NCBI GenBank assembly: GCA_947498025.1
Contig: CANMJR010000009.1
Location: forward strand, 1 to 64,000
Length of the DNA: 64,000 nucleotides
Reading direction: 5' to 3'
DNA from: Helicobacteraceae bacterium
GTDB lineage: Bacteria > Campylobacterota > Campylobacteria > Campylobacterales > Sulfurimonadaceae
Below are positions 7,476 to 16,439 of this stretch, one piece after another. The position numbers and the translations under genes were made by a program. Under the pieces are notes generated by a model. The model saw only the letters and a program-made list of their open reading frames with translations. It made no database searches and had not been told where the DNA came from. Each line of letters starts with the position of its first letter. Position 1 is the stretch's first letter.

Positions 7476-9101
7476 ATGAACTATTTAGTTCCATTTGATG
7501 ATTATCATAGACGAGTTTGGATGTTTCAAAGAAACATCCGTAAAATTTATCCTTGGAAAATTGCTCAAATTTTATCAATGGTTCATATGCAGCTTGAAAA
7601 TGATGTATGGGGTGGAAATCAATCAGTTCAAAATTCGTTTACAAGTAATTTGGAGCGCTTTGGATTAAAGAGAGAAGGTGTTCAATATGACCCACACAGC
7701 GGAGGAGCCAGAACATATTTTTCTCAGCTGGAAAGTCTTGGTTTATTATTTACACGAGATGACGGCTCTACTTGGCTCACAATCGCTGGACAAGATTTAG
7801 TCGAAAGCAACTTTGCTCCTGCTGAGATATTAAGAACGCAACTTTTGAATTATCAATACCCAAGTATTTACAGTCAAGTTGCAAATGTAAAGATTCACCC
7901 TTCAATTAAAATTAAGCCGTTCTTATTTGTACTTGAATTGCTTTTAGACCCAGAAATTGGGTACTTGACAGATGAAGAAATAGTTATTCCCGTTGTTTAT
8001 GGTCATACTCATAGATGTTTTAATGTATGTAAGCAAAAAATACTTTTGTTGAGAGCAGGAAACGATTTACTCAGTATTATAGACAATCCCGAAGAAGATT
8101 TATTTACACCTCGAACACGAGGCAGAACATCAACAGCTGCACTTGTAGATTTTAAAAACATAGCAAATACCTGTAAAAATTTTTTAGAATCGTGCAGTTT
8201 AGTATTATCTGTGCAAGCCCAAAGCACACACTCCAAACAAATCATTATAAATGAAGGGGTTTTGCCAGAAATTAAAAAAGCACTTTTAAATAAATCTTCT
8301 TTTATCCTTGTGCATAATGCAGAGTCATTTCAAAGAAAATATGGTGCTTGGAACAGAAATAAAGACACGAGAACTCTTATACGCGGAAGCGGAACAAATA
8401 TATCAAGAGGTGAACCGATTATTCACGCATTGTTTGCAGAATATGCTGGAAACAACCTTGTAGTTGATATGCCTGAAGATTTTGTAATTCAAGCTGTTGG
8501 TTATGGATTTGATAGGCAGCTTGTATTAAAAACCATAGAGCCATATCTTGTGAATTCATTGTCACTTTTTGAGCAAAAGTTCATAGAGCTTTCAACGGGT
8601 GGTATTTCAACTGCAAATGCTTTTGAAAAAGCCGTCAAATTGCTTTTTGAAGAACGGCTTCATTACAAAGCGGCTCATACTGGGCAAAGATATCGTGTAG
8701 GAAAAACCGGTGGTTATTCAGATGTTTTTATTCAAGAAATAAGTGGTCGTTTTTGCGCAATTATTGATACTAAAGCTAGTCCTAGATATAACATATCATC
8801 TAGCGACTATCATACTATGAAAAACTCTTATATTCCTTCAGTTCAAGAATTAGAGGAGTATTCAAATGAAGGACTTGGATTTTGCGCATATATTGCAGGA
8901 GGCTTTGAACCAGCAATAGACAAACGAGTTCAAGCTCTCAGTAATGAATCGGGATACAATTTCGTAGCAATTAAAGCATATGATTTATTGAAGTTATGCC
9001 AGCAAGAAATTTTGCCATCTCAACAAGAAAAGTTAACTGATACTTTCCGACTGAACAAATTGTTAACTATTCATGACTTTGAAATGATACATAGGAGCTG
9101 A
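7476..9101 (+). CDS. AlwI/FokI-like type II restriction endonuclease
   Basis: A 541-aa protein starting 8 bp after the methyltransferase. The C-terminal domain carries a PD-(D/E)xK nuclease site: 'GGYSDVF' (about 411-417) and 'AIIDTKAS' (about 427-434), then 'RYNISSSDYHTMKNSYI'. That order and spacing resemble the FokI cleavage domain ('VIVDTKA' and a following Tyr-Asn segment). The N-terminal 200 residues look like the winged-helix DNA-recognition part of AlwI-family enzymes. It is probably a type IIS enzyme that cuts outside an asymmetric site; the site cannot be read from sequence. The ORF is intact, unlike its partner methyltransferase. Confidence 0.7.
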   Translation: MNYLVPFDDYHRRVWMFQRNIRKIYPWKIAQILSMVHMQLENDVWGGNQSVQNSFTSNLERFGLKREGVQYDPHSGGARTYFSQLESLGLLFTRDDGSTWLTIAGQDLVESNFAPAEILRTQLLNYQYPSIYSQVANVKIHPSIKIKPFLFVLELLLDPEIGYLTDEEIVIPVVYGHTHRCFNVCKQKILLLRAGNDLLSIIDNPEEDLFTPRTRGRTSTAALVDFKNIANTCKNFLESCSLVLSVQAQSTHSKQIIINEGVLPEIKKALLNKSSFILVHNAESFQRKYGAWNRNKDTRTLIRGSGTNISRGEPIIHALFAEYAGNNLVVDMPEDFVIQAVGYGFDRQLVLKTIEPYLVNSLSLFEQKFIELSTGGISTANAFEKAVKLLFEERLHYKAAHTGQRYRVGKTGGYSDVFIQEISGRFCAIIDTKASPRYNISSSDYHTMKNSYIPSVQELEEYSNEGLGFCAYIAGGFEPAIDKRVQALSNESGYNFVAIKAYDLLKLCQQEILPSQQEKLTDTFRLNKLLTIHDFEMIHRS

Positions 9102-9255
9102 AACAAAAGGAAATTGCGATGCCTTGCAATTAAAAGGAAGTGAAGATTTAAAAATCCAATATGCTAAAAAATATTTTGAATGTTTAAATGACGCAAGCAT
9201 CACTTATGATTGTGTCAAAGATTACGGGGAGTTGATGGATAAAGTTTTGAGATAA
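9097..9255 (+). pseudogene. 3' remnant of a type III restriction (res) gene
   Basis: The frame ending at TAA 9253-9255 has no start but reads 'ETKGNCDALQLKGSEDLKIQ' and then 'YAKKYFECLNDASITYDCVK'. This matches the extreme C-terminus of type III restriction subunits, where the ExK of 'ETKG' belongs to the nuclease site. The similarity begins at the end of the type II endonuclease gene, so the type II cassette seems to have replaced or cut into an older type III system. Confidence 0.6.
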
Positions 9256-9282
9256 AATATTTTTTTGACATAAACATTTCAT

Positions 9283-9312
9283 GTGACATATCATCATAAA
9301 TATGGTATGATA
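9283..9312 (+). promoter_or_regulatory. Promoter and palindromic operator of the toxin-antitoxin pair
   Basis: GTGACA (9283-9288) and TATGAT (9306-9311) are spaced by 17 bp, a good sigma-70 promoter. TATCAT (9289-9294) and ATGATA (9307-9312) form an imperfect palindrome over the spacer and -10 box, placed as expected for antitoxin autorepression. An upstream TTGACA (9265-9270) could act as an alternative -35. Confidence 0.5.
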
Positions 9313-9341
9313 AAAGTATGATTTTTAGTACGAGGTGTTAG

Positions 9342-9590
9342 ATGATGGTCAGAAAAACAGTTGCTTTGAATGATGAACTTTTTAGAACTCTTGAATTCAG
9401 TGAACTTACAAAACAATATAACTCATTTTCAGAGTTGGTTTCAAATGCTCTTTTGCTGTTAATAGAAAAACAAAAAAAAGAGAAATACAAAAAAGCAATG
9501 ATAGAAGCTTCTCAAGATGAGCTCTACAAACAAGATATTTACGAAATAGAAAATGATTTTAAATACTCAGATTTAGAACTTATTAAATGA
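9342..9590 (+). CDS. Antitoxin of a MazEF-like pair
   Basis: An 82-aa protein starting 'VRKTVALNDELFRTLEFSEL', a short beta strand followed by helices as in ribbon-helix-helix antitoxins, with a charged C-terminal tail ('KYSDLELIK') of the type that binds the toxin. GAGG precedes ATG-ATG at 9342/9345. Its TGA overlaps the toxin ATG as ATGA, the usual coupling in toxin-antitoxin operons. It probably represses its own promoter through the palindrome at 9289-9312. The antitoxin is intact although the toxin gene is broken. Confidence 0.7.
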   Translation: MMVRKTVALNDELFRTLEFSELTKQYNSFSELVSNALLLLIEKQKKEKYKKAMIEASQDELYKQDIYEIENDFKYSDLELIK

Positions 9591-9923
9591 ATCAGTTTGA
9601 TATTTATTTAGCAGATTTGAACCCTATACAAGGGAAGAGAGCAGTCTGGAACAAGACCTGTGTTAATCATCTCTAACAACTATGAAAATTTATTAGATAT
9701 TGTAACTATCATTCCGATAACATCACTTAAAGATGGAAGAAAAATTTATCCAAATGAGTTACTTTTACAAGATGAGCTAGAAAAACCATCTCTATTATTG
9801 TGTCAACAAATTCGTACTATCTCAAAAAATAGACTCATAAAAAAATTAACTTCATTAAACGACATAAACAAGCAAAAACATCTACTGCAAGTACTATGTT
9901 TGAGATTTGAAACAATAGATTAG
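9587..9923 (+). pseudogene. MazF-like mRNA interferase toxin, frameshifted
   Basis: Starts 'MNQFDIYLADLNPIQG', the classic MazF N-terminus, but one extra base near 9634-9639 throws the frame, so it stops after 'NKTCVNHL'. Removing one base restores 'EQSGTRPVLIISNNY' and joins the ORF-track entry at 9660-9923, giving about 111 aa, the normal length. MazF toxins cleave mRNA; here the catalytic N-terminal strand region is separated from the rest, so the toxin should be inactive unless the indel is a sequencing error. Confidence 0.75.
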
Positions 9924-9937
9924 AGTTTTTGCATTTC

Positions 9938-11128
9938 CTATGTCAGTGATGTAGTTTGATAGAGTTTCATCAACTCTTGGTAAAAATCTTTTTCTGTATG
10001 TGTTTCTATTAGCCCCTCTACAGGCAAAAGGTCGTAGTAGAGTCTGTCCAAATTTTTAAATCTGTTTGGAAATAGTTTGGAGAGTAAAAAGGCTGAAATC
10101 TCTTTTCTCATGAGCACTGCAGGCGGCAAAAGCCCCATCTCTAACAGCTCTAAAATAGAGTCTGAATGGTAAGAGATTTGGTGGTGCTGCCCATGCGGAC
10201 AGGTGTTTTTGCTAACAAGGGTCGTGCACTGATTGCAGTAAACATACTCGCTTGCAACCTGTATATCTATCTCTATTCCAACGACTTTGTCTATGATAGA
10301 TTTGTTTGAGTTGCAATCATAAAACATCCCAAGCCCTGCATGATTCCTGCCGATTGTCAGTCTGTCACAGCCATAATTCTTTGCAACAATCGCATCAATA
10401 ATTATCTCGTTATAACCTGCAAAAACATAGCTGTTTATAAGTGGAACTACAACAACACGATTTTTTGGCAGAAAATTTGATATAAAAAAGTCAAGAGATT
10501 CTTTTCTAATTTCATAATCTAAATTTCCACTGTTGTATGGCTTTAATAAAAATATTACGAGCAGGTCTGTAGTGTCTAAAGTTTGTCTAATAAGACGTTC
10601 GTGTGCGCGGTGAAGAGGGTTTGCAGCCATGAAGAGTGAACTTGTATGTTTTGCATTAATCAAAGTTTTAAACTCATCAATTATCTTTTTATTTTCATTT
10701 GAAGCTCTATTTAGCAGGGTATATTCACCGCTAATTGCATAGGAACCAATTCTTTTAGTAGTCGCGATTACACCCGGATGCGTCTCATCATGCGTACCAT
10801 ATATATGTTTGGTTCTATCTTTGGCATTTATTTTAAACACTTCATCAACAATTAGTGAGGCATAAGGAATTTTTTCACAAAGAATGGTTATCTCTTCGCC
10901 TTTTTTCAGTGATTTCAGTACCTCTTCATTCATAGCTCCCGAAGGTGCTAATATAAAAGGAAATGGAAAAGTTTTCCCGTTTATCAAACCTGTTCTTAAA
11001 ACCTCTTGGCTCTCTTTTTCTCCCATCAGCCCAGTCGCGGGGTACAAAAGCCCATCTTTTACCAGTTCGAGTGCCGAAGCCGCCTCTTTATCTATTAAGA
11101 GTGTTTTATTTTTTCTTGATGATGTCAT
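9938..11128 (-). CDS. ATP-sulfurylase-like protein with degenerate active site
   Basis: A 396-aa protein with the two-part layout of sulfate adenylyltransferase: an N-terminal PUA-like domain, then the nucleotidyltransferase domain. 'NPLHRAHE' keeps the HxGH-type His pair and the Zn site 'YCNQC...CPH' is present. Other signature residues are changed: the usual QTRNP is 'MAANP', GRDHAG is 'GRNHAG', MRYAGP is 'YVFAGY', and the SGT..R near the end is 'HSDSIL'. Sulfate binding is therefore doubtful; it may use another substrate or act as a regulator. It overlaps the HP1021-like gene by 23 nt. As I recall, an equivalent gene is annotated as possible sulfate adenylyltransferase in C. jejuni (Cj1609). 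Confidence 0.75.
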   Translation of the reverse strand: MTSSRKNKTLLIDKEAASALELVKDGLLYPATGLMGEKESQEVLRTGLINGKTFPFPFILAPSGAMNEEVLKSLKKGEEITILCEKIPYASLIVDEVFKINAKDRTKHIYGTHDETHPGVIATTKRIGSYAISGEYTLLNRASNENKKIIDEFKTLINAKHTSSLFMAANPLHRAHERLIRQTLDTTDLLVIFLLKPYNSGNLDYEIRKESLDFFISNFLPKNRVVVVPLINSYVFAGYNEIIIDAIVAKNYGCDRLTIGRNHAGLGMFYDCNSNKSIIDKVVGIEIDIQVASEYVYCNQCTTLVSKNTCPHGQHHQISYHSDSILELLEMGLLPPAVLMRKEISAFLLSKLFPNRFKNLDRLYYDLLPVEGLIETHTEKDFYQELMKLYQTTSLT

Positions 11129-11993
11129 ATTTTTTTCGTTTTTCCCATAAACTTTTTCTGCTTATTCCTAGTTTTTTAGAGAGCTCTGTGTCCGGAAATT
11201 TGTGTTGATAATTTAAGATTACAAATTTTACATAATCCTCTATCGGAAGAATTTCTCCCTGATCAAATATGTTGTTCTCGCTCTTTATCTCTAAAAGTTT
11301 ATACTCAACATCATCAATTTTATCAGTGCTTGCAATAATTGCCTGTTTATCGGCAATCAAGTCACAAAAAGGTTTTCTGTTCGCTTTTTTTAGAACTTGA
11401 AAGTCTATGATATAGATTATGCAATTTTGAGACATTGCGTCTATTTTTGCCATGGCTTTTGGGTCGTTGAGTGTTACAAATTGTATAGGAAGATTCATTT
11501 TAGCGGCATATTCAAAAGCAAAAGCATCCGAATACTTTTGAAAACTCGACGAGATAAATACAGGAAGCTCTATCTCCTCATGTTTAAACTCATTACTGAT
11601 TGAAGAGAAACTGTGTGTTAAATAGCTCTCATACGCCTCATTTCTTTTTTTTACCTTCTCGTAATCTTGATAATGGTCTATTTTTCTGATTAACTCTTCT
11701 ATCATAAAGGGCTTGAGAATATAATCTTTTGCACCTGCACTGAGTGGTTTTGAAACAGTGTCGTTGCTGATATAAGAAACCATTAAAATAACGATTGACT
11801 TTTTAAATGTCTCTATAACAGGATTAAAATCTTGTCCGTTTATATTTGTAGAGAGTAAAACCACATCATAATTTGTACTTTTTATCGCATCTTTTGTGGA
11901 TGTACACAATTCACATGTGTGACCTTGTTCGCCTAGTTTAGTTGCAATGCTTTGCGCTAAATAAACTTCATTTTCTATAATAAGTATTTTCAA
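11106..11993 (-). CDS. HP1021/Cj1608-type atypical response regulator
   Basis: A 295-aa protein with an N-terminal receiver domain (about 1-115), a middle domain, and a C-terminal helix-turn-helix ('LSKKLGISRKSLWEKRKKYD'). The phosphoacceptor Asp is replaced: 'YDVVLLSTN' has Ser at position 48, as reported for H. pylori HP1021, an orphan regulator of replication initiation and redox genes. Its position next to ispDF matches HP1020/HP1021 and Cj1607/Cj1608. It starts inside the ispDF stop region (4-nt overlap) and runs 23 nt into the sat-like gene, so the three are probably one operon. It likely works without phosphorylation. Confidence 0.85.
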   Translation of the reverse strand: MKILIIENEVYLAQSIATKLGEQGHTCELCTSTKDAIKSTNYDVVLLSTNINGQDFNPVIETFKKSIVILMVSYISNDTVSKPLSAGAKDYILKPFMIEELIRKIDHYQDYEKVKKRNEAYESYLTHSFSSISNEFKHEEIELPVFISSSFQKYSDAFAFEYAAKMNLPIQFVTLNDPKAMAKIDAMSQNCIIYIIDFQVLKKANRKPFCDLIADKQAIIASTDKIDDVEYKLLEIKSENNIFDQGEILPIEDYVKFVILNYQHKFPDTELSKKLGISRKSLWEKRKKYDIIKKK

Positions 11994-13111
11994 ATTAGTG
12001 TCCAGTCAAAATATTTTAAATTTGCATTTGCAATTACGCAAACACCTTCACTTCTGCCTATAAAACCTAGCTTCTCGGTTGTTGTGGCCTTTATGTTCAC
12101 TCTGCTCGCATCTATATTTAAAATATTAGCAAGCGTTTTCCTCATTTGTGGTTTATACAAGCTCAATTTTGGTGTCTGTGCAGCGATGGTTAAATCTATA
12201 TTTACTATTACAAAGCCAAGGTTGTAGATATTAGTAACAACTTTTGTTAAGAGCTTTTTTGAATCTATCCCCTTGTATATGTCGTCACTGTCTGGAAATA
12301 TCATGCCTATATCGCCCATTCCGGCAGCTCCCAAAAGTGCATCTATGAGTGCATGGATAGCCACGTCGCCATCGCTGTGCGCTTTAAAACCAAACTCTGA
12401 TTCAATCTTCACTCCGCAGAGGAACATTGCACCTTTGTCATCAAAAGCATGTACATCCATACCGGTTCCGCTAAGCGTATCGGAGGATGGTTTATTTAAA
12501 CATGTGAGTAGATTTAAATCTTTTATAGTGGTGATTTTATGTGCGTCATTTTCACCCAAAATGAACTCTCTGCTCCCTCCATAGGCAACTATTGCACTGC
12601 TCTCGTCTGTAAATTCTTCGTCACTCATAAGAGCATTTTTTAGGATTTGTGTGCGAGAGAGTTGGGGAGTTTGTACTCTTTTTACCTTCTCTCTGTCAAT
12701 GGTCGCATTTTCGTAAACAACGGTATCGTTTACTTTTAGATAGGGCACAACTGAGTCGCTGCTGCCCATTTTGTCAATGATTGAGCGAATGAGTTTTTCA
12801 CTCACACAGGAACGGGCAATGTCGCTTACAAGAACAAACTCGGTATTTGCCTCGGCAAGGGCATTTTTGAGTGACTCTTGTCTTGTTTTTGCGCCGCATA
12901 CAAAGGTGTAGTCACTGTAATTTTTCATAAATTCTAAGTCATCAGGGGAGGAGGTTATGACGATTTTATTGAAAAGTTTTGTTTTTTCGAGTCTATCTGC
13001 TACAAATTGCCATAGAGGTTTATGTCCTATTCTGAGCCACTGTTTCTTAACATCGAGTTCAAAACGAGTAGAACTGCCGGCAGCCAGTAAAATAAGTGTA
13101 ATATCAGACAA
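11990..13111 (-). CDS. ispDF: Bifunctional IspD/IspF
   Basis: Makes two steps of the non-mevalonate isoprenoid pathway in one protein: CTP-dependent cytidylyl transfer to MEP, and cyclisation to MEcPP. The N-terminal IspD half begins 'ITLILLAAGSSTRFELDVKK' with 'RVQTPQ' later. The IspF half starts near residue 215 with 'GMDVHAFD' and has 'HSDGDVAIHALIDALLGA', the metal-binding and active-site region. The 373-aa fusion is typical of Campylobacterota. It is the first gene of the ispDF-regulator-sat operon. Confidence 0.95.
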   Translation of the reverse strand: MSDITLILLAAGSSTRFELDVKKQWLRIGHKPLWQFVADRLEKTKLFNKIVITSSPDDLEFMKNYSDYTFVCGAKTRQESLKNALAEANTEFVLVSDIARSCVSEKLIRSIIDKMGSSDSVVPYLKVNDTVVYENATIDREKVKRVQTPQLSRTQILKNALMSDEEFTDESSAIVAYGGSREFILGENDAHKITTIKDLNLLTCLNKPSSDTLSGTGMDVHAFDDKGAMFLCGVKIESEFGFKAHSDGDVAIHALIDALLGAAGMGDIGMIFPDSDDIYKGIDSKKLLTKVVTNIYNLGFVIVNIDLTIAAQTPKLSLYKPQMRKTLANILNIDASRVNIKATTTEKLGFIGRSEGVCVIANANLKYFDWTLI

Positions 13112-13345
13112 TAAAACTCCTATTTATTAAAGTGTTACGAAATTATACACATCCAAAGCTTTTTTTTATCTTGAACGGGTCAACAATTTTTGAATAATTT
13201 CAACTTAATTGGCTAAAATGTCCTTCACAATTTACTTAATCAAACTTTAATTTTTTTTAATCATATTTTGAACGTATAAAATATTTTTAAAAAATATGTA
13301 TAAGTACAACCGAGTTTTATTTAGACTGAAATTTAGGAGAAATGA

Positions 13346-14760
<1,415 letters not shown>

Positions 14761-14814
14761 TCCATCTAAAATAATAAAAATGGGTAAAATAAACTTAAAA
14801 ATTTCATTTAATTA

Positions 14815-14967
14815 ATATAAGACAATTTTTGTCTTATTTAATTATGATAAAGTCTCAAAACTAAAATATTTCTGACTCGAAGAGTCAGCTTTAGTGGTCT
14901 TAGCGACCTTAGCGTAGCAAAAGGAACAAGTTCCTTTTGCGTATATTAAGATGAAGGTTTCCTTCAT
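14815..14967 (+). other. Row of short hairpins between thiC and mrp
   Basis: The non-coding gap contains successive perfect inverted repeats: AAGACA/TGTCTT near 14820, CTGACTC/GAGTCAG (14872-14878 and 14882-14888), GGTC/GACC (14896-14908), GCAAAAGGAAC/GTTCCTTTTGC (14917-14927 and 14930-14940) and ATGAAGG/CCTTCAT (14951-14957 and 14961-14967). The last is followed by TTTTATTTTAT, a terminator-like end 40 nt before mrp. It could be an attenuator leader, a small RNA or a run of extragenic hairpins. Confidence 0.5.
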
Positions 14968-15004
14968 TTTATTTTATGAAAGAAAATTAAATTAAGGAAT
15001 AGTA

Positions 15005-16219
15005 ATGATGACAGAAGAAATTGTAAAATCAGCACTCTCTAAAGTTTTATATCCTGGATTTACTAAGGATATAGTAACTTTTGGATTTGTAAATAATATA
15101 GTTATTAGTGGAAGTGATGTAAGTTTCATTGTTGAGATAACTTCATCGGCTCCGGAGGTTGCACAGCAGATTAAAGATGATGCTATGAGCGAACTCAAAT
15201 CAGTCGGTGCAGGAAATGTTACTTGTACGGTAAAAGCTCCTCTTATACCGAGAGAAAGTTCATCTCGCGGTAAAAACATTGCTCCGCAAGTTAAAAACTT
15301 CTTGATGGTAAGTTCAGGCAAAGGCGGAGTCGGTAAATCAACAACTTCTGTAAATATCGCTATCGCTCTTGCTGCTCAAGGCAAAAAAGTGGGACTTCTT
15401 GACGCTGATATTTATGGTCCAAATATTCCGCGTATGATGGGCATAGCAGATATTAAACCGGAGGTGAACGGAAATAAAGTTCTCCCTATAAAAGCGTATG
15501 GAATTGAAGTGATGTCTATGGGTTCACTTATGGAACCGGGGCAGTCGCTCATCTGGCGTGGAGCTATGATTATGAAAGCAATCGAGCAGTTTTTGCGCGA
15601 TATTTTATGGTCGGAGCTTGATGTATTGGTTATCGATATGCCTCCGGGAACAGGGGATGCACAACTTACTCTAGCGCAAAGTGTACCGGTTACGGCAGGT
15701 TTGACGGTTACTACGCCTCAGGGTGTTTCACTTGATGACTCTCGTCGTTCACTCGATATGTTTAGAAAACTGAACATTCCTATTGCGGGAATAATTGAGA
15801 ACATGAGCGGATTTATCGCACCGGATACGGGCGTTGAATATGACATTTTTGGAAAAGGTACAACGCAACCGATGGCGGATGAGTTTGAGACTAAAATCAT
15901 TGCAGAGATTCCAATTGAGCCAAGTATAAGAGTGGGTGGAGATGATGGGAAACCTATTACTTTTGTTTCTCCAAGTTCTGAGACTGCAAAAAGATACATG
16001 AAAGCTGCTGAGTCTATCTGGGCTACGATTGAAGATATAAATGCAAAAGGCGGGGTTGATAATCAAGCTGTGCAGCCTACAACACCTCCAGGGGTAAGTG
16101 CATGTTCAACTTCTTCAGCTCCTAAATCAAAACATGAACATGGCTCGGGTGCATGTTCGACTTCTGCTGCTCCTAAACCAAAACATGAACACGGCTCGGA
16201 CGGATGCGGCTGTCACTAA
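15005..16219 (+). CDS. mrp: Mrp/NBP35-family Fe-S carrier P-loop ATPase
   Basis: A 404-aa ATPase that probably carries or delivers Fe-S clusters in the cytoplasm. It has an N-terminal MIP18/DUF59 domain (about 1-80), then the deviant Walker A 'GKGGVGKST' (105-113) and 'DMPPGTGDAQLTL'. The CxxC pair expected after 'IIENMSGF' is missing ('FIAPDTG'). Instead the C-terminus has a duplicated Cys/His segment, 'ACSTSSAPKSKHEHGS' then 'ACSTSAAPKPKHEHGS', ending 'DGCGCH', which may bind metal. The start ATG at 15005 follows AAGGA. Confidence 0.92.
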   Translation: MMTEEIVKSALSKVLYPGFTKDIVTFGFVNNIVISGSDVSFIVEITSSAPEVAQQIKDDAMSELKSVGAGNVTCTVKAPLIPRESSSRGKNIAPQVKNFLMVSSGKGGVGKSTTSVNIAIALAAQGKKVGLLDADIYGPNIPRMMGIADIKPEVNGNKVLPIKAYGIEVMSMGSLMEPGQSLIWRGAMIMKAIEQFLRDILWSELDVLVIDMPPGTGDAQLTLAQSVPVTAGLTVTTPQGVSLDDSRRSLDMFRKLNIPIAGIIENMSGFIAPDTGVEYDIFGKGTTQPMADEFETKIIAEIPIEPSIRVGGDDGKPITFVSPSSETAKRYMKAAESIWATIEDINAKGGVDNQAVQPTTPPGVSACSTSSAPKSKHEHGSGACSTSAAPKPKHEHGSDGCGCH

Positions 16220-16223
16220 ATAA

Positions 16224-16415
16224 GTAAAACCCCTTGTAATTCTCGAAAAACAAAGTTTTACTAAAGAAACATTTTCGCTTTGCGAAAAGTGCTTCGCTTG
16301 TTTTCGTAGCTTCAGGGGGGGGGTGTAGGGACTTTAGCAACAGCCACTAAAATGGACTTGTTCTGTGCTTTTATATGGCACAGAACACACGTGTTCGTTT
16401 TAGTGCGTAACATCA
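16224..16415 (+). repeat. Dispersed structured repeat, copy A
   Basis: A 192-nt non-coding element between the convergent mrp and HD-GYP genes, sharing most of its sequence with copies B (22793) and C (34348). It begins GTAAAAC and ends GTGCGTAACATCA. Conserved parts: 'TTGTAATTCTCGAAAAAC', 'ACTAAAGAAACATTTTCGCT', 'TTGTTTTCGTAGC', a G-run, and a closing stem CACTAAAA/TTTTAGTG. TTTTCGC/GCGAAAA forms a 7-bp hairpin. This copy has a nine-G run (16315-16323) and a private inserted hairpin TTCTGTGC/GCACAGAA. Confidence 0.8.
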
Positions 16416-16439
16416 GTAAGTAAGTGATTGCAAAAAAAT

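Noticed and set aside
13112-13345. Possible TPP riboswitch upstream of thiC
   Set aside because: The conserved CTGAGA and ACCTGA-type elements are not there; only AT-rich sequence and an ordinary ribosome binding site.
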